Assembly (NCBI GenBank): GCA_028288645.1
Contig: JAQBNJ010000013.1
Span: forward strand, 1 to 19,120
DNA length: 19,120 bases
DNA from: Sediminibacterium sp.
GTDB lineage: Bacteria > Bacteroidota > Bacteroidia > Chitinophagales > Chitinophagaceae
Direction of reading: 5' to 3'
In this document: positions 14,028-19,120 of the stretch, piece after piece
How positions within the stretch are numbered: the first letter of the stretch is position 1
How the letters are laid out: each line of letters opens with the position of its first letter
Notes under the pieces: model-generated
What the model saw: only the letters and a program-made list of their open reading frames with translations
Database searches by the model: none
What the model was told of the DNA's origin: nothing
Position numbers and translations under genes: made by a program

Positions 14028-17000
14028 TTAGAATCCAACAACCAAATTAATTCCCATGGTGCGCGTAGAAGGAAACTGTGCTGTTTCAAAACCGCGTATA
14101 ATATCGGTTCCGCTAAGCGTACCAAATTCAGGGTCGAACATTGGCCATGGAGACCAGATGAAAAGATCGCGGCCATATACACCCAGTACCACTCGTTGCA
14201 ATCCTAATTTCTGTGTGAGCCTTGGGCTAAGCGTGTAATCGATCCTAGCTTCACGGAACTTGATAAAGTCTGTGCTGAATGTGCTGCCCTCTGCATTGTC
14301 AATTCCGTAATGAGAGCGGTAATATTCATCAATGTTTGTAGCGATAGTTGTATTCGTTACGTACTTGCCGCTTGCATCCATCACTACCCCGTTGCCGATG
14401 ATACCGTTGTATCTTCCCGGAACGGTGATGGTTGTTTTTCCCTGCTCGGCCAATTTGTAATTCATGAGTGAGTGAGCCACACCGCCAACCTGCGCATCAA
14501 ACAATAAATTCAGGCGGAATCCTCTGTAAGTAAATTCATTGGTGAATCCGATCTTGTATTTAGGAATGGTATTGCCGAGATAAACAACATCAGTTGATAT
14601 CAGAGCATTACCGGTTGTTGCATCATACACCACCTGACCGTCCGGGGCACGTACATAACCTCTTCCATACAGGTCGCCCATACTACCGCCTACTTTGGCA
14701 ACGATCTGTCCGCCACCCACGGGGCCGGTTTGCAGAACCACCGTACTGTCTAACAATTCTTTGATCTGGTTTTTATTGCTGGAGAAAACAACACTGCTGT
14801 TCCAGCCAATTCCATTCTTTGATCTTATAATGGTTCCATTGATACCCAATTCAATACCACTATTGTTTACCTTGCCGGCATTGATCAATACCTGTGTATA
14901 ACCGGATGAGCGATCAAGTATTCTTCTTAAGTGTTGGTCTTTTGTATTACCCGTGTAAACAGCCAGGTCAATATTCAATCTTTTCCCAAACATTTTTATG
15001 CTGGTACCCAGTTCATACGTAATGGTTCTCAACGGGCGCAGGTTGGGATTTGCTAACAATCCCGGCGTTTGTAAACCGCCACTGAATAAACTTCCTGCTG
15101 TTTCATAATTATATGCAGTGAGATAAGGGGAAGTACCACCACTACCCACACTCGATGCAGAGAACCTGAGATTTGCAAAGTCAATTTTACTGCCCAGGTT
15201 CATCGCATCAGACAAAACAAAACTTAAGTTAGCAGAAGGATAAATAAATCCTGCGTTGGTTGTGCGTTCAGGTGTTGCCAGAACACTGTTCCAGTCCTGG
15301 CGTAATGTAAGATCGAGATACAGGTATTTGTTATACGCGGCAGTGAACAATCCATAAAAACTATTGATCGCATACTTACTGTTATACGGCATGCTTATCA
15401 ATGGACCTGCTGCATTAGCGAAAGAATATACACCGGGATAGGTAAGCGAATCGGCACGTGATTCATCTTTGTTATAGCGGTTGCGTAATATGCTGCCACC
15501 GGCCATGATAGAGAAATCAAATTTGTCATTCACCTTCTTGCTGTACTTCATCATGAAGTCGGCGCTTGACTCGCTTGAAAAAATATTTTGTGTGCGGTAA
15601 CTTCCTTTCACCAGTTTTGATCCCGCATCATAAGGCCTTCTCTGTGCACGCTCTTCATATGACAAGTCGAGAGATGTTCTCATTTGTATGAAGAACTCTT
15701 TACTTAAATTATAGGTTGCCTGGATATTCCCGGTAACATTATGCCTGTTGGAACGGTTGATGAATTCATAAGCGATCGCGTATGGATTCTCAGGAAAACT
15801 ACTGAACGGAAATTCGATCTTCTTTCCCTCCTGTCCCAGTACCCAATAATTTCTCAGCCATTCAGGATCAGCACTTGGTTGCCAGAATATGTACCAATAC
15901 ATGATAGACTGGTTACCATATCCCGCACCCGGCAGATTATCACTGAACTTGTTGGTATAATTGATCTTTGAAGAGATCTGAAGTTTATCATTCACTTTCG
16001 AATTCACTGATAGCGATACCGTGTTACGGCCGTATCCTGTATTCGGTGTGATCCAGTCGTTCTTAACATTGGTGACTGAAAAACGTGCAGTATTCTTATC
16101 ATTACCACCTTCTACACTTACGGTATTGGTAATGGTATGTCCTGTTTCAAAATAGTTCTGTACCCCATTCACATAAGGAACCCATGGTGTTCTGTCTGTT
16201 CCTACTTTTTGTGTTACCGGATCAAATTGATAAAATGACTGCCCGTTAAAACGTGGACCATAGGCAGAACTTGTGGCACTGGTACTTGCGCCATCGGCTG
16301 TTGTGCCGAAAGAATAATAAGGTGCACCTGCCAAACCCTGTCCATATTCATATTGCAGATCGGGCCAGCGATTCACTTTCTCCATATTGGCGTTCGATGT
16401 AAATGTTACACCCAAACCCTTTTTCTTAACATTGCCCGATTTGGTAGTTATGATGATAGCACCGTTAGCGCCACGTTGTCCGTACAACGCTGCTGCACCC
16501 GGCCCTTTTAAAACCGTTAATGATTCGATGTCTTCCGGGTTGAGATCATTCAGGCTGCTTCCGTAATCTGCCGGCATGTTGTCACTGCCAACACCATATA
16601 CCGTTTCACCAGCCTGTGCAGTGCGACGTCCGCTTCCCTGGTTAATTACCACACCGTCTACTACGATCAATGCTTCATTTTCTCCTGTAAGATTATTCTC
16701 ACCGCGAAGGATAATTTTATTGGAACCGGTTGGACCGCTTCCTGATCTTATCATGTTCAAGCCTGCAACTTTTCCTGACAAAGCATCTGTCCAGTTCGCA
16801 GACACAGCATCTGTTAACTGTTCACCTTGTATGGTAGTCGCAGAATAACCCAGCGCCCTTTCTTTCCTTGGTATGCCTAACGCGGTTACCACTACATCCT
16901 GTAACTGGGTTGTGGTTTCCGCCATTTGGATATTCAAAACAATCTGGTTCGTGTATTTCACCTCTCGATTTTCAAAACCGATAGAAGTGATAACGATGGT

Positions 17001-17249
17001 TTCACCAGGACTAAGCAGAATACTGAAACCGCCCTGGTCATCAGTAACCGTTGCGCGCCCGGTAACACCTTTCACATTCACATTGGCTTTTGCCAAGGGT
17101 TGCGCGTTGGCGACATTGATTACTTTACCGCTGATTCTTTTTGGCGGCGCCTGTGCAAATACCTGCACAAACAGCAGCAGAGAGAGTATTGCCGTAATGC
17201 AATACCTGGCGGCTCCTTTGTGTTTTGTAGCGATTAAAAATGTTCTCAT
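14028..17249 (-). CDS. SusC/RagA-family TonB-linked outer membrane protein
   Basis: A 1073-residue TonB-dependent transporter of normal family length. Order of parts: signal peptide (about 1-33, ending VFAQ), carboxypeptidase-regulatory-like domain (39-112), TonB-box-like stretch LQDVVVTALGIPRKERALGYS (117-136), plug with LRGENNLTGENEALIVVDGV (181-200) and the LTVLKGPGAAALYGQRGANGAIIITTKSG block, then a beta barrel ending in VVGF, a terminal phenylalanine as usual. There is no STN or FecR-interaction domain in front, so anti-sigma control through this protein is not expected. It is followed by susD after 14 bp and preceded by glpD with a 103-bp gap. Its job is energy-driven import of a large ligand across the outer membrane. 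Confidence 0.97.
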   Translation of the reverse strand: MRTFLIATKHKGAARYCITAILSLLLFVQVFAQAPPKRISGKVINVANAQPLAKANVNVKGVTGRATVTDDQGGFSILLSPGETIVITSIGFENREVKYTNQIVLNIQMAETTTQLQDVVVTALGIPRKERALGYSATTIQGEQLTDAVSANWTDALSGKVAGLNMIRSGSGPTGSNKIILRGENNLTGENEALIVVDGVVINQGSGRRTAQAGETVYGVGSDNMPADYGSSLNDLNPEDIESLTVLKGPGAAALYGQRGANGAIIITTKSGNVKKKGLGVTFTSNANMEKVNRWPDLQYEYGQGLAGAPYYSFGTTADGASTSATSSAYGPRFNGQSFYQFDPVTQKVGTDRTPWVPYVNGVQNYFETGHTITNTVSVEGGNDKNTARFSVTNVKNDWITPNTGYGRNTVSLSVNSKVNDKLQISSKINYTNKFSDNLPGAGYGNQSIMYWYIFWQPSADPEWLRNYWVLGQEGKKIEFPFSSFPENPYAIAYEFINRSNRHNVTGNIQATYNLSKEFFIQMRTSLDLSYEERAQRRPYDAGSKLVKGSYRTQNIFSSESSADFMMKYSKKVNDKFDFSIMAGGSILRNRYNKDESRADSLTYPGVYSFANAAGPLISMPYNSKYAINSFYGLFTAAYNKYLYLDLTLRQDWNSVLATPERTTNAGFIYPSANLSFVLSDAMNLGSKIDFANLRFSASSVGSGGTSPYLTAYNYETAGSLFSGGLQTPGLLANPNLRPLRTITYELGTSIKMFGKRLNIDLAVYTGNTKDQHLRRILDRSSGYTQVLINAGKVNNSGIELGINGTIIRSKNGIGWNSSVVFSSNKNQIKELLDSTVVLQTGPVGGGQIVAKVGGSMGDLYGRGYVRAPDGQVVYDATTGNALISTDVVYLGNTIPKYKIGFTNEFTYRGFRLNLLFDAQVGGVAHSLMNYKLAEQGKTTITVPGRYNGIIGNGVVMDASGKYVTNTTIATNIDEYYRSHYGIDNAEGSTFSTDFIKFREARIDYTLSPRLTQKLGLQRVVLGVYGRDLFIWSPWPMFDPEFGTLSGTDIIRGFETAQFPSTRTMGINLVVGF

Positions 17250-17352
17250 ACAGTGATTGTTTTTTATGAAGATCGACGGGTTTTATTTAAAGGGCGGCAA
17301 GATATAGCCGCAATCGTTTTTTATCTTTTTTTAATTGAGAGTTTACATAAAC
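17250..17352 (-). promoter_or_regulatory. susC leader with palindrome and small hairpin
   Basis: This 103-bp gap between glpD and susC contains a 14-bp palindrome AGTTTACATAAACT at 17340-17353, with 6-bp arms and a two-base centre, overlapping the first base of the glpD stop. It also has a 5-bp stem GCGGC/GCCGC around an 8-nt loop at 17294-17311. A/T-rich runs lie between them. It probably holds a promoter, an operator or an attenuator for susC. I found no match to the Bacteroidota -7/-33 elements good enough to list. Confidence 0.4.
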
Positions 17353-18942
17353 TTAATTTAGCGTGTACTGTTCTGCAAGATGCGTGTACTCTTTTACCTG
17401 CGCGTTGATCCATGCTTCATCTTTATTCAATGCCTTCGCCATGATGCGTGCAACGGGTAAAGCAATCCGCACGCTTTCTTTCGCATCCAATAAAAGTGCG
17501 CGTGTTCTGCGTGACAATACATCTTCGAGTGTACGCGCCATTTCATTTTTTACTGCCCATATCACCTGCACTTCATGAATGTGTAAACTTTCGCTGATCC
17601 ATGTGTTGGCGTTTCCATTCATCAGACCTTTTAATCCTGCGGCATCATCACCATAGAAATAGAACGGATCGTTCCAGTTCATGCCGGGCATGGAGCCATG
17701 GATAGATAAGTTTTCTGTCTCCGTATGTTTTTGTTTCCAGTGTAATTCATGCTCGATCTTATCAACCATATCTTCACCCATCTTTCTATAGGTGGTCCAT
17801 TTACCGCCTACGATGGTGAACAATTTTGCAGGGGAAACAATGATCTTATGCCCGCGTGAGATCTCTTTTGTTTTCTGGTCGCCATCTTTCGGCGCTGCTA
17901 GAGGACGAAGCCCCGCAAACACGCTTAACACATCACTGCGCTCAGGTTTCTGAATAAAATAGGCGGCGGCTGTTTCTAAAATAAAAGCGATCTCTTTTTC
18001 AAGTGCATGCGGTTCCAGCGATGCTTCTTCAACCAATGTATCGGTGGTGCCAACTACCACTTTATCGTGCCACGGAACAGCGAACAATACCCGGCCATCG
18101 CTGGTCTCGGGTATCATTAACGCATCATTGGAGGGATAGAATTTTTTATCAAGCACCAGGTGTACACCCTGGCTCACACGAAGTGTTTTGCGGCTGCCGG
18201 GATTATCCATCTGTAAAATATCATCTGCAAAAACACCGGTTGCGTTAACCACGGCTTTTGCCTGTATGTTATATTGTTTACCGCTTTCAAGGTCTTGTGC
18301 AATTACACCGGAAACTTTTTGCTTATCATCTTTCAGCAGGCCCGCTACCGACATATAATTGATCGCGAAACCACCCTTGTCCCAAATAGTTTGTGCAAGG
18401 TTGATGGCGAGACGCGCATCATCGAACTGCCCGTCATGATATAAAACGCCGCCTAATAAATTTTCTTTTTTAATACCGGGTAATTGCTCAATCGTTTCTT
18501 TTCTCGGGATAAAAGTGGAGGAGCCCAGCCTTCTTTTTCCCGCTATCCAGTCGTAGCATTTTAGCCCGAGTGTATATTTTATCCTTTCCCAAAGTGAATA
18601 AATAGGGATGATAAAAGTCTGGTCCTTCACCAAATGCGGTGCATTCTTATACAGGCGGCCTCTCTCAATACTTGCTTCACGAACCAATTTGAGCTCGCCC
18701 TGTGCCAGGTAACGAACGCCACCGTGAACCAGTTTGGTGCTTCGGCTGGAAGTACCTTTTGCAAAATCGGAGCGCTCTAATAATAATGTTTTATAACCCC
18801 TGGTAACAGCATCCAGGGCAATACCCAAACCTGTGGCGCCGCCGCCGATAATTACCAGGTCCCATTGGGTTCCGGGCGTAGTGATCTCGGCTATACAGGT
18901 GGCCCTGTAATCATTCCCTTCTATAGGCAGCAATACATTCAT
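17353..18942 (-). CDS. glpD: aerobic-type glycerol-3-phosphate dehydrogenase
   Basis: A 529-residue FAD enzyme oxidising glycerol-3-phosphate to dihydroxyacetone phosphate and passing electrons to quinone at the inner membrane. FAD-binding WDLVIIGGGATGLGIALD lies at 27-44 with GTSSRSTKLVHGGVRYL at 63-79. Further family blocks are YHDGQFDDARL (168-178), NATGVFAD (233-240), GTTDT (298-302), FAGLRPL (342-348) and GGKWTTYR (379-386). The C-terminal helical DAO_C domain runs from about 405 to the end. Length is normal. The N-terminus has some 26 residues before the fold, slightly long, but no better start is evident. It leads the minus-strand series containing susCD, phosphoesterases and glpK, and a 12-bp inverted repeat stands in its leader. 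GlpA of the anaerobic type is less likely because of the domain layout. Confidence 0.96.
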   Translation of the reverse strand: MNVLLPIEGNDYRATCIAEITTPGTQWDLVIIGGGATGLGIALDAVTRGYKTLLLERSDFAKGTSSRSTKLVHGGVRYLAQGELKLVREASIERGRLYKNAPHLVKDQTFIIPIYSLWERIKYTLGLKCYDWIAGKRRLGSSTFIPRKETIEQLPGIKKENLLGGVLYHDGQFDDARLAINLAQTIWDKGGFAINYMSVAGLLKDDKQKVSGVIAQDLESGKQYNIQAKAVVNATGVFADDILQMDNPGSRKTLRVSQGVHLVLDKKFYPSNDALMIPETSDGRVLFAVPWHDKVVVGTTDTLVEEASLEPHALEKEIAFILETAAAYFIQKPERSDVLSVFAGLRPLAAPKDGDQKTKEISRGHKIIVSPAKLFTIVGGKWTTYRKMGEDMVDKIEHELHWKQKHTETENLSIHGSMPGMNWNDPFYFYGDDAAGLKGLMNGNANTWISESLHIHEVQVIWAVKNEMARTLEDVLSRRTRALLLDAKESVRIALPVARIMAKALNKDEAWINAQVKEYTHLAEQYTLN

Positions 18943-18960
18943 CCGTCTTCAGTTTATTAC

Positions 18961-18995
18961 TTATGGTTTCATATCGAAAGCAAATGAAACCATAA
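18961..18995. promoter_or_regulatory. 12-bp inverted repeat in the glpD leader
   Basis: TTATGGTTTCAT (18961-18972) and ATGAAACCATAA (18984-18995) are exact reverse complements with an 11-nt spacer. On the minus strand it ends 18 bases before the glpD ATG. It could be an operator for a glycerol regulator, with arm centres 23 bp or about two helical turns apart, or an mRNA leader hairpin affecting translation. Which it is cannot be decided from sequence. Confidence 0.6.
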
Positions 18996-19120
18996 AAATC
19001 TAAAATGAAAGTAATGGCAATTATTCAAAATAAAAAGAAATTCTGTATTATTTTTAAATGAATTCTTCCGAAGCAGGCGGTTTTTAATATCTGAAAAAAG
19101 ATAATACAGCCTGTTTTTCA

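Noticed and set aside
18984..18995. Four-codon upstream reading frame (ATG AAA CCA TAA) in the glpD leader
   Set aside because: It coincides entirely with one arm of the 12-bp inverted repeat and is too short to separate from chance.
19070..19116. Imperfect hairpin at the right edge (CAGGC with GCCTG and an inner ATCT/AGAT)
   Set aside because: Pairing is broken and no T-run follows on the minus strand. The neighbouring gene lies outside the window, so no terminator call is justified.

Overview
The window looks like chromosomal DNA from a Bacteroidota bacterium, most likely near Chitinophagaceae (the genus is inferred, not shown). It has a SusC/SusD pair, lipoproteins with Bacteroidota-type lipoboxes, moderate G+C, short A/T-rich leaders without Shine-Dalgarno sequences, and family combinations typical of soil and sediment Bacteroidota. 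I see no tRNA, rRNA, CRISPR array, transposase or phage gene.

Left part (1-5390): an MFS transporter (minus strand) faces a plus-strand cluster across a 389-bp divergent gap. The cluster encodes a Gfo/Idh/MocA dehydrogenase, a sugar isomerase/epimerase-like TIM barrel, a c-type cytochrome lipoprotein with a TTG start, and an exported DUF1080 (3-keto-disaccharide hydrolase family) protein. This set fits uptake and oxidation/cleavage of a sugar or glycoside by 3-keto chemistry. A strong hairpin plus T-tract ends it. A stand-alone DUF1801/YdeI-like gene follows.

Right part (6115-18942): eight minus-strand genes, in transcription order glpD, susC, susD, DUF5689 lipoprotein, Tat-exported calcineurin-like phosphoesterase, glycerophosphodiester phosphodiesterase lipoprotein, SGNH hydrolase, glpK. 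The two cytoplasmic glycerol enzymes bracket an outer-membrane import pair and three exported hydrolases. Read together this is a PUL-like locus for glycerophospholipid-derived or other glycerol-phosphate substrates: SGNH deacylation, GDPD cleavage to glycerol-3-phosphate plus an alcohol, dephosphorylation, then GlpK and GlpD to DHAP. No inner-membrane glycerol or G3P carrier is visible.

The most unusual DNA-level signal is in the gaps of the left 8 kb. Six intergenic regions carry inverted repeats whose arms are tandem iterations of a 7-9 bp word; five different words are used, and several arms match perfectly over 19-29 bp. They occur between divergent, co-directional and convergent genes, so termination alone does not explain them. 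Candidate regulatory palindromes lie before glpD and between glpD and susC.
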